A DNA stretch of 64,000 bases, taken from positions 47,887 to 111,886 of the forward strand of contig JASBTQ010000034.1 of assembly GCA_030148335.1 (NCBI GenBank). Reading direction: 5' to 3'. A model generated the notes under the pieces. The model was not told the origin of the DNA. It ran no database searches and saw only the letters and a program-made list of their open reading frames with translations. A program made the translations under genes and the position numbers. This document shows, piece by piece, positions 7,165 through 17,071 of the stretch. This stretch comes from Allomuricauda sp. Its GTDB lineage: Bacteria; Bacteroidota; Bacteroidia; Flavobacteriales; Flavobacteriaceae. Numbering within the stretch: the first letter of the stretch is position 1; the number at the start of each line of letters is the position of its first letter.

Positions 7165-8067
7165 TTACGCATAAATATCCTGCGCCAAGCGAAATGTGTT
7201 CGCATGGGCTTCCACGATGATTTTGATATCGGGCGAATACCCACCTCCCATGCTACATTGAACTGGGATGTTGGCGTCGCGGCAGGTTTGGAGCACAAAA
7301 CGGTCCCGTTCTCGGCAACCTTCCAACGTCATGGCCAAGGTACCCAGTTTGTCCGAAACCAATACATCCACCCCGCAGAGGTAAAAGATGAAATCCGGGC
7401 GCACTTTTTCCAGCAGCTCCGGTAAGGTTTTCTTCAGGATAGACAGATACTCTTGGTCCGTAGTACCCTTTTCCAGAGGGATATCCAGATCTGAAACTTC
7501 CTTTTTAAAGGGATAATTGCCCTTTCCGTGCATGGAAAAGGTAAAAACAGAACGGTCGGTCTGGAAAATTTCAGCGGTTCCGTTCCCTTGGTGCACATCA
7601 AGATCCAAGATCAAGATGTTGTTGGCCAGATGGTTATTCAAAAGATAACGGGCGCCAATGGCCTGGTCGTTCAGCATGCAAAAAGCTTCCCCACGATTGG
7701 AGTAGGCGTGGTGGGTGCCCCCGGCAATGTTCATAGCGATACCGTGTTCCAGAGCAAATCCACACCCTTTGATGGTGCCGTCGGCTATGATGCGCTCCCT
7801 TGTGACCAACTCATCGCTCAATGGAAAACCGATTTTCCGGACGGCACTTTTGGAAAGTTCCAATCCCATCAAATCCCGATAATAGATTTCATCGTGCGCA
7901 GCCAAAATGTGTTTGTCATCAGGAATGGAGGGCTTAAAGAAATTTTCTGCAGAGCAAGTGCCTTCATGGAGCAATTGTTGGGGCAGCAGCTCATACTTGA
8001 TCATCGGGAAACGGTGCCCCTCCGGTAATGGATGTCTGTAGATGGGGTGATAGGCAATTTTGAGCAT
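7165..8067 (-). CDS. Histone-deacetylase-fold amidohydrolase
   Basis: 300 aa from the ATG at 8067. The arginase/deacetylase fold is clear: GGTHHAYSNRGEAFC carries the two active-site histidines (near residue 130); LILDLDVHQGNGTAEIF carries the Asp and His zinc ligands; CGVDVLVSDKLG carries the third Asp; and MGGGYSP the transition-state Tyr. Bacterial members deacetylate small acetylated amines or acetyl-lysine on proteins. It starts 11 bp after the tex stop and is surely co-transcribed. Its length is typical of the short bacterial class. Confidence 0.9.
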   Translation of the reverse strand: MLKIAYHPIYRHPLPEGHRFPMIKYELLPQQLLHEGTCSAENFFKPSIPDDKHILAAHDEIYYRDLMGLELSKSAVRKIGFPLSDELVTRERIIADGTIKGCGFALEHGIAMNIAGGTHHAYSNRGEAFCMLNDQAIGARYLLNNHLANNILILDLDVHQGNGTAEIFQTDRSVFTFSMHGKGNYPFKKEVSDLDIPLEKGTTDQEYLSILKKTLPELLEKVRPDFIFYLCGVDVLVSDKLGTLAMTLEGCRERDRFVLQTCRDANIPVQCSMGGGYSPDIKIIVEAHANTFRLAQDIYA

Positions 8068-8078
8068 TTCAAAAATCC

Positions 8079-10202
8079 TTATTTGTGCAGCGCCAACTGT
8101 ATCCGTTTTCGGGGCACATCCACATCCAGCACCTTCACGATCACTTGTTGGTGAAGGCTCACATGTTCGTTGACATCCTTTACAAAAGTATCGGACAGAT
8201 TGGAAATATGGATCAGGCCACTTTCCTTGATCCCAACATCCACAAAACACCCAAAGTTGGTGATGTTGTTCACGATGCCGGGCAGCAATTGCCCTTGCCG
8301 AAGGTCGGTAATTTCTCGGATATTCTGGTCAAACGTGAACACCTTGGCTTTTTCCCGTAGGTCCAGCCCCGGTTTTTCCAATTCCTTTACAATATCCTCC
8401 AAAGTGGGCATCCCGATGGTTTCCGTGCAATAGGATTTCAGGTCGATGCGCTGCAGGGCCGCTTTGTTGCCGACAATTTCCTCAAGCGGAATGTTTTGAT
8501 TCTTTGCCATTTTGGCCACCAACGTATAACTTTCTGGGTGTACCGAGGAATCGTCCAAGGGATTGTCCCCATTTTTGATGCGCAAAAAGCCGGCGCTCTG
8601 TTCAAAGGCCTTGCCTCCCAAACGGGCCACTTTTTTGATCTCTTCCCGGTTCTTGAAAGCTCCATTTTCATTGCGGTGCGCCACAATGTTTTCGGCGAGT
8701 TTGGGTCCGATGCCCGAAACATAACTGAGCAGGGGAACACTGGCCGTGTTGATGTTGACGCCCACGGCATTCACGCAACTTTCCACCACGGTGTCCAAAG
8801 AGGTTTTCAATTGGGTTTGGTCCACATCGTGCTGGTATTGTCCCACCCCGATGGATTTTGCATCAATCTTGACCAATTCGGCCAACGGATCGGCCAATCG
8901 GCGACCAATGGAAACCGCGCCACGTACCGTGACATCGTAATTGGGAAACTCGTCGCGGGCAATCTTGGAGGCCGAGTAGATGGAAGCCCCTGCTTCGCTC
9001 ACTACAAACACTTCAATAGGTTTTTTAAAAGGAATGCGTTTGATCAATTGCTCGGTTTCGCGCGAAGCGGTCCCGTTGCCTATGGCAATCGCCTCAATTT
9101 TATAGGCATCCACCAAGGAACTTATTTTTTTGATGGCCCCGTTTCTGTCGTTCTGTGGGGCGTGGGGATAAATGGTTTCGTTGTGCTTCAAATCGCCCTG
9201 TTCATCCAAACAGACCACTTTACACCCCGTGCGGAACCCGGGGTCGATGGCCAAAATGCGTTTTTCGCCCAAGGGTGCGCCCAGGAGCAACTGCTTTAGG
9301 TTTTTGGAGAACACCTGAATGGCGGCCAAATCCGCTTTTTCTTTGGCAATTTTTAAAAGCTCATTGGATAGGGAAGGGAACAAGAGTCGTTTGTAGGCAT
9401 CGGCGATGGCCATTTCGATATGTTCGGTACAGGCATTGTTCGATTTGATCAAACGGCGTTCCATGTTCTGAAGGGCACGTTCCTCGTCAATTTCGATTTT
9501 CAACCGGATGAATCCTTCCTTTTCTGCCCTCATTATGGCCAAAAACCGGTGCGAAGGGCAGCGATCCAGCGGTTCGGACCAATCAAAATAATCCTGGAAT
9601 TTTTGGGCCTTTTCATCGTCTTTTTTGGTCTTGATCACTTGGGTGGTGATGATGGCATGCCGCTCCAATTGGTTGCGCAGTTGATTTCGGATGTCGGTGC
9701 GCTCGTTAATCCATTCGGCAATGATATGGCGGGCACTCTCCAAGGCTTCATCCTCATTTTGGACTTCCTTGTTGAGGTATTTGGAGGCAATGAACTCAAT
9801 TTCATCGGCGTTTTGTGCCATGATGATCTTCGCCAAGGGTTCCAGACCATTTTTTCGGGCGGTCTCCGCTTTGGTCTTTTTACTCTTTTTGAAAGGAAGG
9901 TACAGGTCTTCCAAGCTGGTGAGGTCCATGCAGCCCAAAAACTTGGATTTGAGGTCCGGGGTGAGGGCTCCCTGTTCTTCCACCGCTTTGATGATGGCCG
10001 CCTTTCTTTTTTCGAGGGCCTCAAACTGCGTTTTGTACTGCACAATGGCTCCGATCTGGACTTCATCCAAATTTCCTGTACGTTCCTTACGGTATCGGGA
10101 AATAAAGGGAATGGTACAATCTTCGTTCAAAAGTGCGACGGTATTCTCCACACTTTTTTCTGAAAGATTGGTGTGCTGAACTATATAGGGGATGAGTTGC
10201 AT
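8079..10202 (-). CDS. tex: Tex-family RNA-binding transcription accessory protein
   Basis: 707 aa from an ATG. Layout: N-terminal helical Tex domain (FISRYRKERTGNLDEVQI around residue 35); YqgF/RNase-H-like domain (ILAIDPGFRTGCKVVCLDE, about residues 315-335); helix-hairpin-helix block (LLSYVSGIGPKLAENIVAHR); and C-terminal S1 RNA-binding domain (LLPGIVNNITNFGCFVDVG). Tex binds nucleic acids and affects transcription and stress tolerance. It heads an operon with the deacetylase and PAP2 genes. An inverted-repeat element lies between it and metG. Confidence 0.96.
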   Translation of the reverse strand: MQLIPYIVQHTNLSEKSVENTVALLNEDCTIPFISRYRKERTGNLDEVQIGAIVQYKTQFEALEKRKAAIIKAVEEQGALTPDLKSKFLGCMDLTSLEDLYLPFKKSKKTKAETARKNGLEPLAKIIMAQNADEIEFIASKYLNKEVQNEDEALESARHIIAEWINERTDIRNQLRNQLERHAIITTQVIKTKKDDEKAQKFQDYFDWSEPLDRCPSHRFLAIMRAEKEGFIRLKIEIDEERALQNMERRLIKSNNACTEHIEMAIADAYKRLLFPSLSNELLKIAKEKADLAAIQVFSKNLKQLLLGAPLGEKRILAIDPGFRTGCKVVCLDEQGDLKHNETIYPHAPQNDRNGAIKKISSLVDAYKIEAIAIGNGTASRETEQLIKRIPFKKPIEVFVVSEAGASIYSASKIARDEFPNYDVTVRGAVSIGRRLADPLAELVKIDAKSIGVGQYQHDVDQTQLKTSLDTVVESCVNAVGVNINTASVPLLSYVSGIGPKLAENIVAHRNENGAFKNREEIKKVARLGGKAFEQSAGFLRIKNGDNPLDDSSVHPESYTLVAKMAKNQNIPLEEIVGNKAALQRIDLKSYCTETIGMPTLEDIVKELEKPGLDLREKAKVFTFDQNIREITDLRQGQLLPGIVNNITNFGCFVDVGIKESGLIHISNLSDTFVKDVNEHVSLHQQVIVKVLDVDVPRKRIQLALHK

Positions 10203-10218
10203 GATGTTTGTTTAGTAG

Positions 10219-10295
10219 TTGTCACTTCGAGCGCAGTTGAGAAGTCTTACCATCCAATTTTTTAAAGCTGGTCTCGACTACGCTCGACCGGACAG
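10219..10295. repeat. Paired inverted REP-like element between tex and metG
   Basis: Left half: GTCACTTCGAGCGCAGTTGA (10221-10240). Right half, inverted: TCTCGACTACGCTCGAC (10272-10288). The halves are about 30 bp apart and fill the whole intergenic gap. The same half-sites occur inside metG and mfd. Confidence 0.75.
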
Positions 10296-10311
10296 TTTCT
10301 TTGGATATGAG

Positions 10312-12438
10312 TTAACTTATACCTTCCCCGTTGTTAACACTATCTTCATCAGGGTTCATAAAAACGAGTTTGCCCTCTTGGTTTTCGGTCATCAAGATCA
10401 TGCCCTCGCTTTCCACACCACGTAGTTTTCGTGGGGCCAAGTTCACGAGAACAGTCACTTTTTTACCGATGATTTCTTCGGGCTGAAAGCTTTCGGCAAT
10501 TCCGGAAACAATGGTTCGGGTATCGAGACCAGTATCGATTTTCAACACCAAGAGCTTGTCGGCCTTCGGCATTTTTTCCGCTTCCAGAATAGTGCCTACC
10601 CTCATGTCCATTTTAGCAAAATCGTCGTAGATGATGGTCTCTTTTTGTGGCATGATTTCTTTTTCAGTTTCACCTGCGCTGGGCATGGTCGAAGCATTGG
10701 ATTTTTTAGTGGCTTCCAGTTTGTCCAATTGTTTTTGGATCTCGTCATCCTCAATCTTTCGGAAAAGCAGTTCACTTGGGTTGAGTTGATGTCCGGCTGG
10801 GAGTAAAATGTCTTCAGAGGCAATGTCGTCCCAACCAATGGATTTCTCGACTGCGCTCGAAATGACACTGTTTGGGTCATTCTGGGCAACGCCAAGAATC
10901 CCCTTCAATTTTGCAGAAGTAAAAGGCAGAAACGGCTCGCTCAATATGGCAAGTCCGGTTGCGATCTGCAATGCCACATACATGATGGTGTTTACCCGCT
11001 CCTCATCCGTTTTGATGAGTTTCCAAGGCTCTTCGTCGGCCAAATATTTATTGCCCAATCGTGCCAGGTTCATCAATTCCTGACTGCCTTCACGGAAACG
11101 GTAACGCTCCAAGGAGTTGGACAGGATTTCAGGGAAACCTTTCAGGTCCTCCAAAGTCTCTTTGTCCACTTCTGAAAAAGTACCGGGGGTGGGGACCACT
11201 CCGTTGTAATATTTTTGGGTGAGCACGGCAACCCGGTTCACGAAATTGCCAAAAATGGCCACCAATTCGTTGTTGTTGCGTGCCTGGAAATCCTTCCAAG
11301 TAAAATCATTGTCCTTGGTCTCCGGAGCATTGGCGGTCAAGGCATAGCGGAGCACGTCCTGCATGTTTGGGAATTCTTCCAAATACTCGTGCAACCAAAC
11401 GGCCCAGTTCTTTGAGGTGGACAACTTGTTGCCCTCCAAATTCAAAAACTCGTTGGCGGGCACGTTTTCGGGCAAAATGAAATCACCGTGGGCCTTCAGC
11501 ATGCTGGGGAACACAATGCAGTGGAACACAATGTTGTCCTTGCCGATAAAATGCACCAATTTGGTGCTTTGGTCCATCCAGTAGGGTTTCCAGTCCTTGC
11601 CTTCCCGTTCGGCCCATTCCTTGGTGGACGAAATATACCCAATGGGCGCATCGAACCACACATAAAGTACCTTCCCTTCGCCGCCTTTCACGGGTACCGG
11701 GATGCCCCAATCGAGGTCACGGGTCACGGCACGCGGTTTTAGACCATCATCGATCCACGATTTGCACTGGCCATACACATTGGGTTTCCAATCGGCCTTG
11801 TGGCCCACCAAGATCCATTCCTTTAAAAATTCCTCATACCTGTCCAAAGGCAAAAACCAGTGTTTGGTGGTTTTCAGAATGGGAACTGCACCGGTTATGG
11901 TCGATTTTGGATTGATGAGATCGGTGGCGTTCAGGGAAGAGCCGCAGCGCTCACATTGGTCACCGTAGGCCTCTTCGTTACCACATTTGGGGCAGGTACC
12001 GATTACAAATCGGTCCGCGAGGAACTGTTTTGCCTCATCGTCGTACAATTGTTCGGTCTCCTCTTCGATAAAATCACCCTGATCGTACATTTTTTGGAAA
12101 AAATCGGAAGCCGTTTTATGGTGTACCTCAGCCGAGGTCCTGGAATAGTTATCAAAGGAAATCCCAAAATCCGCGAAGGATTTTTTGATGATCCCGTGGT
12201 ATTTGTCAATGATTTCCTTGGGGGTAACGCCCTCCTTCTTGGCCTTCATCGGGATGGCCACCCCATGTTCGTCGCTACCGCAAATGAATGCCACATCGTT
12301 GCCCTTGAGCCTTAAATAGCGTGAATAGATATCCGCGGGGACATACACCCCGGCCAAATGCCCAATGTGAATGGGACCGTTGGTGTAGGGGAGTGCCGCA
12401 GTGATGGTATATCTTGATGGAGACGTGCTTTGAGCCAT
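10312..12438 (-). CDS. metG: Methionyl-tRNA synthetase
   Basis: 708 aa. The class I signature is present ([18 protein letters not shown] at about residues 21-24), with a four-Cys zinc site CPKCG...CERCG in the CP insertion and KLSTSKNW as the KMSKS-equivalent loop. The DALR-like anticodon domain and a C-terminal EMAP-type tRNA-binding domain ([18 protein letters not shown]) follow. It charges tRNA-Met. Between the anticodon domain and the EMAP domain lie two peptides encoded by repeat [16 protein letters not shown] (about 524-533) and [14 protein letters not shown] (about 581-592). They fall in a linker and should be tolerated. Confidence 0.97.
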   Translation of the reverse strand: MAQSTSPSRYTITAALPYTNGPIHIGHLAGVYVPADIYSRYLRLKGNDVAFICGSDEHGVAIPMKAKKEGVTPKEIIDKYHGIIKKSFADFGISFDNYSRTSAEVHHKTASDFFQKMYDQGDFIEEETEQLYDDEAKQFLADRFVIGTCPKCGNEEAYGDQCERCGSSLNATDLINPKSTITGAVPILKTTKHWFLPLDRYEEFLKEWILVGHKADWKPNVYGQCKSWIDDGLKPRAVTRDLDWGIPVPVKGGEGKVLYVWFDAPIGYISSTKEWAEREGKDWKPYWMDQSTKLVHFIGKDNIVFHCIVFPSMLKAHGDFILPENVPANEFLNLEGNKLSTSKNWAVWLHEYLEEFPNMQDVLRYALTANAPETKDNDFTWKDFQARNNNELVAIFGNFVNRVAVLTQKYYNGVVPTPGTFSEVDKETLEDLKGFPEILSNSLERYRFREGSQELMNLARLGNKYLADEEPWKLIKTDEERVNTIMYVALQIATGLAILSEPFLPFTSAKLKGILGVAQNDPNSVISSAVEKSIGWDDIASEDILLPAGHQLNPSELLFRKIEDDEIQKQLDKLEATKKSNASTMPSAGETEKEIMPQKETIIYDDFAKMDMRVGTILEAEKMPKADKLLVLKIDTGLDTRTIVSGIAESFQPEEIIGKKVTVLVNLAPRKLRGVESEGMILMTENQEGKLVFMNPDEDSVNNGEGIS
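10664..10697. repeat. REP-like half-element inside metG (copy 1)
   Basis: The plus strand reads CACCTGCGCTGGGCATGGTC at 10671-10690, flanked by TCAGTTT and GAAGC. This is like the common flavobacterial GCTCAGC/CTTCGAC interspersed repeats. It is in frame and encodes part of the MetG linker. Confidence 0.45.
10841..10868. repeat. REP-like half-element inside metG (copy 2)
   Basis: The plus strand reads TTTCTCGACTGCGCTCGAAA (10843-10862), then TGACAC. The core TCGACTGCGCTCGA is the inverse complement of the left half of the 10219 element. The coding frame passes through it without a break. Confidence 0.8.
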
Positions 12439-12581
12439 GAAAAAATCAAATTAGGCCCCAAAAATACTGATTTTAACGGGATCGGTCATAAAAAAGGAAA
12501 CCCCCGAAGATGCGACCCTATTTGGGGTGTGGGGTGCATCATCGAAGGAATCCCGAAATAGATAACAAGTGTCCCGCTTCT

Positions 12582-14300
12582 TTATGAAATCATAACTGAT
12601 TTGCTCATTTTTTTACCTCCGACCGAAATCCTATAAATATATTTTCCTGTGGAAAGGCTGTCCCGCATCTGTTCACGGATGTTGATCTCCATGGGGCCTT
12701 CCGGCATGATTTGATTCAAAAGTGTGCCGACCCGTTGTCCCAAAATATTGAACAGTTCTATATCCACGTGTGCCGTTGTGGGCATATTCAGGTAGATGTT
12801 TGGGTTTCGGGGGGATGTCACTGGATAAACTGCCGCATGTACGATACCGTCCAGAATGTCCGGGCTCGGATTGTTGGGGTCTTGTCCGGGAGGGGTTTCC
12901 GGCAAGATGGGCGGATCGTTGTCCATGGCAATATCCTCCAAGGTCTCCCCACTACAGTTAAAGCCAAGGTCTATGGCCCTATAGGGATGGCCCAAAAGGT
13001 GCTGCTCCACGGAAGCCCTGGGCACGCAAAGCCATTCGGCCAAAACGGTGCCATAAAGGTCCCTAAAGTCCATGGTGTACTCCAGATTGCCCCTATTGTT
13101 CGGTTCGTCAAGGGACGGGTGTTCGCCCACAAAGGCACTTCCACTCAGCCCGGATCCAAAGAACAGGGTTGGGGCGGCCTTACCGTGATCGGTACCGTTG
13201 GATCCGTTTTCAAAGATCCTACGGCCAAATTCAGAAAAGGTCATGCTCAATACCTTATCGTCCTGTTGGGTGAAGGCAATATCCTCATAAAAATTGTTGA
13301 TGGCAATGGACAGGTTGGACATCAATCGCTCGTGGACCAAAGGCTGGTTGCCATGGGTGTCAAACCCGCCCATAGAGATCATATAGACCTTGGTGCCCAA
13401 ATTTCCTTTGATTAATCGAGCTAAAAGTGCCAATTGCCTGGCAAAGCCATTGTCCTGATATTCCACTTGGTTCTGTCCACGCATGTATGCCTCATGGATT
13501 ATGCCCGCATATTCATAAGTAGTATTGGCCACGCCACGAAGGAAGCGGAGCTGATCGCCATACATACAGTTGTCGAAAGGAGCGTTCTCAATTTCATAGA
13601 AGGCACCTGTTTGGGCAATCTGTTCCAACTGGTCCACATTGTTGGTCACAAAGGCATAGTTGGTCTCCTCACCTTGAAAGACCAAGTTGGCCAAGTTCCC
13701 GATTTGGATGGCCGCCGGGGCCGCTGGTGGATTGATGAGGTAATCAGGGTAGAGTTCTTCAAAATGTCTGCCCATCCAACCTGTGTTTTCACCGGAAAAT
13801 CCAGTGGTGGTGAGGTCGGTATTGGCAAAAATGTCGGATCCCGTAAAGTGGGAAAGGCTTTGCTCTTGATAGCCTACGCCATGCACTGCTTTGAACTGTC
13901 CATCGCCCCAAAGGGATTCCAGGGCACTCATGTAGGTGGGCACGCCAAAATCGTCAGTAAGTTTCAGGACCTTGCTCTCAGGGATATAGATATTGGGTCT
14001 GGCATTGGCATAAGTGTCATATTGTTGGATGGGAATCACGGTGCTGAGACCGTCATTTCCTCCAGATAATCTGATCAAGATCAATATATTGTCCGTTTCG
14101 GCAGCTGCAACGGCCGCCGTTAACGGTGATGGGGCGGAGGCCGAGATCAAGTGGCTTCCCAGGAACATAGACCCCGAACCGGCTATACCTAGTGCCTGGA
14201 GGAACGAGCGTCTGCTCCATTTGGTGTGCTCCAGATCGTGGCCCTCATGCTCAAGGCCTTTGTATGGAGATGTATCGTGGGTGTGGTGGGTATCGCACAT
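12582..14300 (-). CDS. DUF1501 protein with Tat-like signal and T9SS sorting domain
   Basis: 572 aa. A hydrophilic His-rich leader precedes a Tat-type signal (SRRSFLQALGIAGSGSMFLG, residues 29-48). The DUF1501 body follows (ILILIRLSGGNDGLSTVIP near residue 72; later FSEFGRRIFENGSNGTDHGK, the sulfatase-like DHG motif). After a Pro-rich spacer (about residues 470-485) the last 80 residues form a type A T9SS sorting domain (LFNILGQRVGTLL ... KSVMIS). It is exported and probably surface-attached or released. It starts 11 bp after the DUF1800 gene; the two families usually travel as a pair. The reaction is unknown. Confidence 0.9.
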   Translation of the reverse strand: MCDTHHTHDTSPYKGLEHEGHDLEHTKWSRRSFLQALGIAGSGSMFLGSHLISASAPSPLTAAVAAAETDNILILIRLSGGNDGLSTVIPIQQYDTYANARPNIYIPESKVLKLTDDFGVPTYMSALESLWGDGQFKAVHGVGYQEQSLSHFTGSDIFANTDLTTTGFSGENTGWMGRHFEELYPDYLINPPAAPAAIQIGNLANLVFQGEETNYAFVTNNVDQLEQIAQTGAFYEIENAPFDNCMYGDQLRFLRGVANTTYEYAGIIHEAYMRGQNQVEYQDNGFARQLALLARLIKGNLGTKVYMISMGGFDTHGNQPLVHERLMSNLSIAINNFYEDIAFTQQDDKVLSMTFSEFGRRIFENGSNGTDHGKAAPTLFFGSGLSGSAFVGEHPSLDEPNNRGNLEYTMDFRDLYGTVLAEWLCVPRASVEQHLLGHPYRAIDLGFNCSGETLEDIAMDNDPPILPETPPGQDPNNPSPDILDGIVHAAVYPVTSPRNPNIYLNMPTTAHVDIELFNILGQRVGTLLNQIMPEGPMEINIREQMRDSLSTGKYIYRISVGGKKMSKSVMIS

Positions 14301-14311
14301 GGGTGTTGGGG

Positions 14312-15826
14312 TTATTTAAGTTGAAATTCGGGCTCTCTGGACAAGTGGCGCAACAATACATATACTTGTGTAGGTGATTCGGCGCTCAATTGGAGCATCC
14401 ATTCACCAGTTCCGCCGGGAATGTAATCCGAGGAATAATATTCCTCAGGCACATCATCGATCTTGAAGGCATCCATGGCCCTTTCAAAATCGGCATCCGT
14501 CAAAAGGCCCTTTGGGGTAAACTTGTTCACCAAAGCCCTCACTACAATTTCGGGGTTACTTGTGTTACTGTCCGCAGGCCCCACGGCATCCATGGCCAAA
14601 TTTCTGAACTGTTCCGGGTCGTTTTGAAAGAAACGCTCCAAAAACACTTCAGTGGTCAACCAGCGACCGATCATAAAATTGGTGTTGATCCATTGTCGGT
14701 CACGTTGCCAGCCTTCCACTTCGGGTGGATTGAAGAGTTCTTGGCCGATGAGCGATGCCGAATCGATCATGTTCAACACCGTGGTGTCATCGTATGTGAA
14801 CCCAGTTTCTTTCAACAGGTTGAAATACAGGTCAAAAGGACTCTTTATGATGACGCCAATGGCAGTCTCATCAAAAAAGTGTTGGCTTTTTAAAAGTTGG
14901 CGGATCACCGGGGCTATTTCAAAACCGCTGGAGATAAAGGTCTGTGCCATCCCGCCTATGATCTGGGTGGCAATGCCATTGCCTTCCTCATCCGTTGAAT
15001 CTGGATGCACAAAAAACTCATACAGTTTCTTGCAGATGAACCATGCCGTTTCGTTGGCCCTTTCATTGAAAAGGATGTCGATCACATCATCATAACCCCA
15101 ATTCCCGGTCTGCCCAAAGATGGTCTTGTTATCGGTATTGAACTCGGTAGGGTCAAAAGTGACTTGGGTACAGCCTTCTTCACCCCTTTCGGTATATCCG
15201 GAAAGCGCTTTGGCCGTCTCAATAATATCCTGTTCGGTATAATTGTTCCCTTCGCCCATGGTAAAGAGCTCATAGAGCTCACGGGCATAGTTTTCGTTGG
15301 GATTGTTCCCCCGGTTTCTGGCACCGTCCAAATAATACAGCATGGCACTGGTGAGTCCCACCTCACTGGTCAGTGTCTTGAAATTGCCCAACGCATTTCG
15401 CTGGAGACAATTGATGTAATAGTAAAGGAACTGGTTGCAGTTATAGATTTCCAATTGGGTCACGAAGTGGTTGCTCCAAAAGAAGCTCATCCGGTCCAGA
15501 AGACCATTGTCCAACAAAGCGTTCCCGTAAGTGGTGGAATATTCCTGTAGTTGTGCCCTACGCATCTGTCCCGCGAGATCAACGTCGGCAGGATAATTGG
15601 CATCGTTCCAATCCGCCCATGCGGGAGGAGGGATCAAAGGAGTGGCCAAGGCTTGGTCCACAAGATTGTCCACAAGGGAAACGGCTGATTGTCCGACCGC
15701 GGCATTCACGGTCTGTACGGAAGCACTGAAACCGAGCCTGCGGTACAAGTGGGCCGCACGAACCTCGTCCAATGGGGTAGTATAGGGCGCCAAAGTTGAG
15801 GTATTGCAATTGACGAAGTACTCCAT
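14312..15826 (-). CDS. DUF1800 domain protein
   Basis: 504 aa. Features of the family are: RAAHLYRRLGFSAS near residue 25, DRMSFFWSNHFVTQ around 110, NYARELYELFTMGEG around 180, and the C-terminal EVEGWQRDRQWINTNFMIGR block. It is helical throughout. No ordinary signal peptide is visible at this ATG. It is the first gene of a two-gene operon with the DUF1501 protein. Biochemistry is not established for the pair; they are abundant in Bacteroidota and Planctomycetes. A motif shared with another secreted-protein gene lies about 126 bp upstream (15952-15970). Confidence 0.88.
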   Translation of the reverse strand: MEYFVNCNTSTLAPYTTPLDEVRAAHLYRRLGFSASVQTVNAAVGQSAVSLVDNLVDQALATPLIPPPAWADWNDANYPADVDLAGQMRRAQLQEYSTTYGNALLDNGLLDRMSFFWSNHFVTQLEIYNCNQFLYYYINCLQRNALGNFKTLTSEVGLTSAMLYYLDGARNRGNNPNENYARELYELFTMGEGNNYTEQDIIETAKALSGYTERGEEGCTQVTFDPTEFNTDNKTIFGQTGNWGYDDVIDILFNERANETAWFICKKLYEFFVHPDSTDEEGNGIATQIIGGMAQTFISSGFEIAPVIRQLLKSQHFFDETAIGVIIKSPFDLYFNLLKETGFTYDDTTVLNMIDSASLIGQELFNPPEVEGWQRDRQWINTNFMIGRWLTTEVFLERFFQNDPEQFRNLAMDAVGPADSNTSNPEIVVRALVNKFTPKGLLTDADFERAMDAFKIDDVPEEYYSSDYIPGGTGEWMLQLSAESPTQVYVLLRHLSREPEFQLK

Positions 15827-15951
15827 AGCAATGTTTGGGGTTATCTTAGTACATAGTTCGGGGTCAACTATATGTTTATGCTAGTGCTGGGTGTGGTTCA
15901 ATTGAGCCAGCAAATTACAATGATAACGTCAGTTTGTCCTTGAACTACCAA

Positions 15952-15970
15952 TTTTTTCGATGAACTGCAC
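15952..15970 (-). promoter_or_regulatory. 19-bp motif shared with the region upstream of the secreted nuclease
   Basis: TTTTTTCGATGAACTGCAC on the plus strand. The site at 29630-29648 differs at one base. Both lie roughly 90-130 bp upstream of leftward genes. The role is unknown. Confidence 0.4.
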
Positions 15971-15997
15971 ACATTTTTTTGATATTTTTCCAACCGT

Positions 15998-16357
15998 ATG
16001 GAATCAAGCAACGATTTTGGAAAGCTGGGGGAGCAAAAGGCCGTGGAGCATTTGTTGGGAAAAGGATATGCTATCCTGGAACGGAACTACCGATACCTCA
16101 AGGCTGAGATAGACATCATCGCCAGAATGGGGGATACTCTTGTCGTTGTGGAGGTAAAGTCAAGAAACACGGGCTTTTTGGAAGATATTATGGATACGGT
16201 GAATGCCAAAAAAGTGAAGCTTTTGACCATGGCGGCCAACCACTACGTACAGAAAAATGAGCTTGATGTGGAGGTCAGGTTCGATGTGATCACCGTCATC
16301 AAAAGTGGCAGTGAAATCGACTTGGAGCATCTCGAAAATGCATTTTATCATTTTTAA
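15998..16357 (+). CDS. YraN-family (UPF0102) endonuclease-like protein
   Basis: 119 aa with the restriction-endonuclease-like signature of the family: FGKLGEQKAVEHLL near the start, then AEIDIIARMGDTLVVVEVKS with the E...D...ExK catalytic arrangement. A role in recombination or Holliday-junction processing has been suggested for the family but is not firmly shown. It starts at an ATG. A separate promoter lies just after its stop, so it may be a single-gene transcript. Confidence 0.92.
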   Translation: MESSNDFGKLGEQKAVEHLLGKGYAILERNYRYLKAEIDIIARMGDTLVVVEVKSRNTGFLEDIMDTVNAKKVKLLTMAANHYVQKNELDVEVRFDVITVIKSGSEIDLEHLENAFYHF

Positions 16358-16364
16358 CCATTTG

Positions 16365-16392
16365 TTTGTTTTGTAACAATATGTTATTTTTG
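16365..16392 (+). promoter_or_regulatory. Bacteroidota-type promoter
   Basis: TTTG at 16365-16368, 16-bp spacer, TATTTTTG at 16385-16392, matching TTTG/TAnnTTTG. It is 20 bp before the ATG at 16412. Confidence 0.5.
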
Positions 16393-16411
16393 TTCAAAAC
16401 CAGCTTTAGAA

Positions 16412-17071
16412 ATGAAAACTATATCCGCCGTAGTTGAGCACTACATCAAGAAAAAACCGTTTTTGCAAACCGCATTGGCACAGGGTATTATCAACCTTAC
16501 GTCCCTTTCAAGACAAATAAAGCCCGAGATTGCCGACGAACTGGGCAAAGATGTGAAGGATGGTGCCATTGTGATGGCGCTCAAGCGACTTTCTGATGAC
16601 CTTGAGTTCAGGGCCACCCACAAAATCGTGAAAGTACTGAAGAACATCGGTGAGATCACAGTGCGGTCCAACCTCTCCGACTATACTTTCTTGGCCTCGG
16701 ATACCATTTTGCAGCAACAGGCCAAACTGCTCGAGGAAGTGAACGAGAACCAAGATGTGTTCTACACCTCTTCCCGCGGGGTGAACGAGATCAATATCGT
16801 GATCAGCAACATCATGGACAAAGTGGTGGAAAAATATTTCAAGCAGGAGCGGTGCACCCAAAAGGCGGAGGGCCTGTCGTCCATCACCGTAAAACTGCCC
16901 GCCGAGAACGTCTCCGTGCCCGGCATCTATTACTTTATCTTCCAGCGCTTGGCCTGGGAGGGAATCGTGCTTTACGAGGTGATTTCCACGACCAATGAGT
17001 TTACCATTGTGGTGAACGATGAGCAAGTGGATGTGGCCTTCAAGACCATCAAAGACCTTAAATTGTTATAA
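16412..17071 (+). CDS. ACT-domain-like protein of unknown function
   Basis: 219 aa, soluble. Residues 1-70 are helical (KTISAVVEHYIKKKPFLQTA ... GAIVMALKRLSDDL). The remainder contains two ACT-like beta-alpha-beta units: ITVRSNLSDYTFLAS and the C-terminal VPGIYYFIFQRLAWEGIVLY...FTIVVND. The second unit resembles the C-terminal regulatory domain of aspartate kinases. There is no kinase or enzyme domain, so it may be a stand-alone amino-acid sensor (inference). It is probably co-transcribed with the gene at 17146. Confidence 0.65.
   Translation: MKTISAVVEHYIKKKPFLQTALAQGIINLTSLSRQIKPEIADELGKDVKDGAIVMALKRLSDDLEFRATHKIVKVLKNIGEITVRSNLSDYTFLASDTILQQQAKLLEEVNENQDVFYTSSRGVNEINIVISNIMDKVVEKYFKQERCTQKAEGLSSITVKLPAENVSVPGIYYFIFQRLAWEGIVLYEVISTTNEFTIVVNDEQVDVAFKTIKDLKLL

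Noticed and set aside
8068..8250. Longer N-terminus for the deacetylase-like protein
   Set aside because: The extra 61 codons overlap the tex 3' end and are Cys/Arg-rich shadow sequence; the family start is the ATG at 8067.
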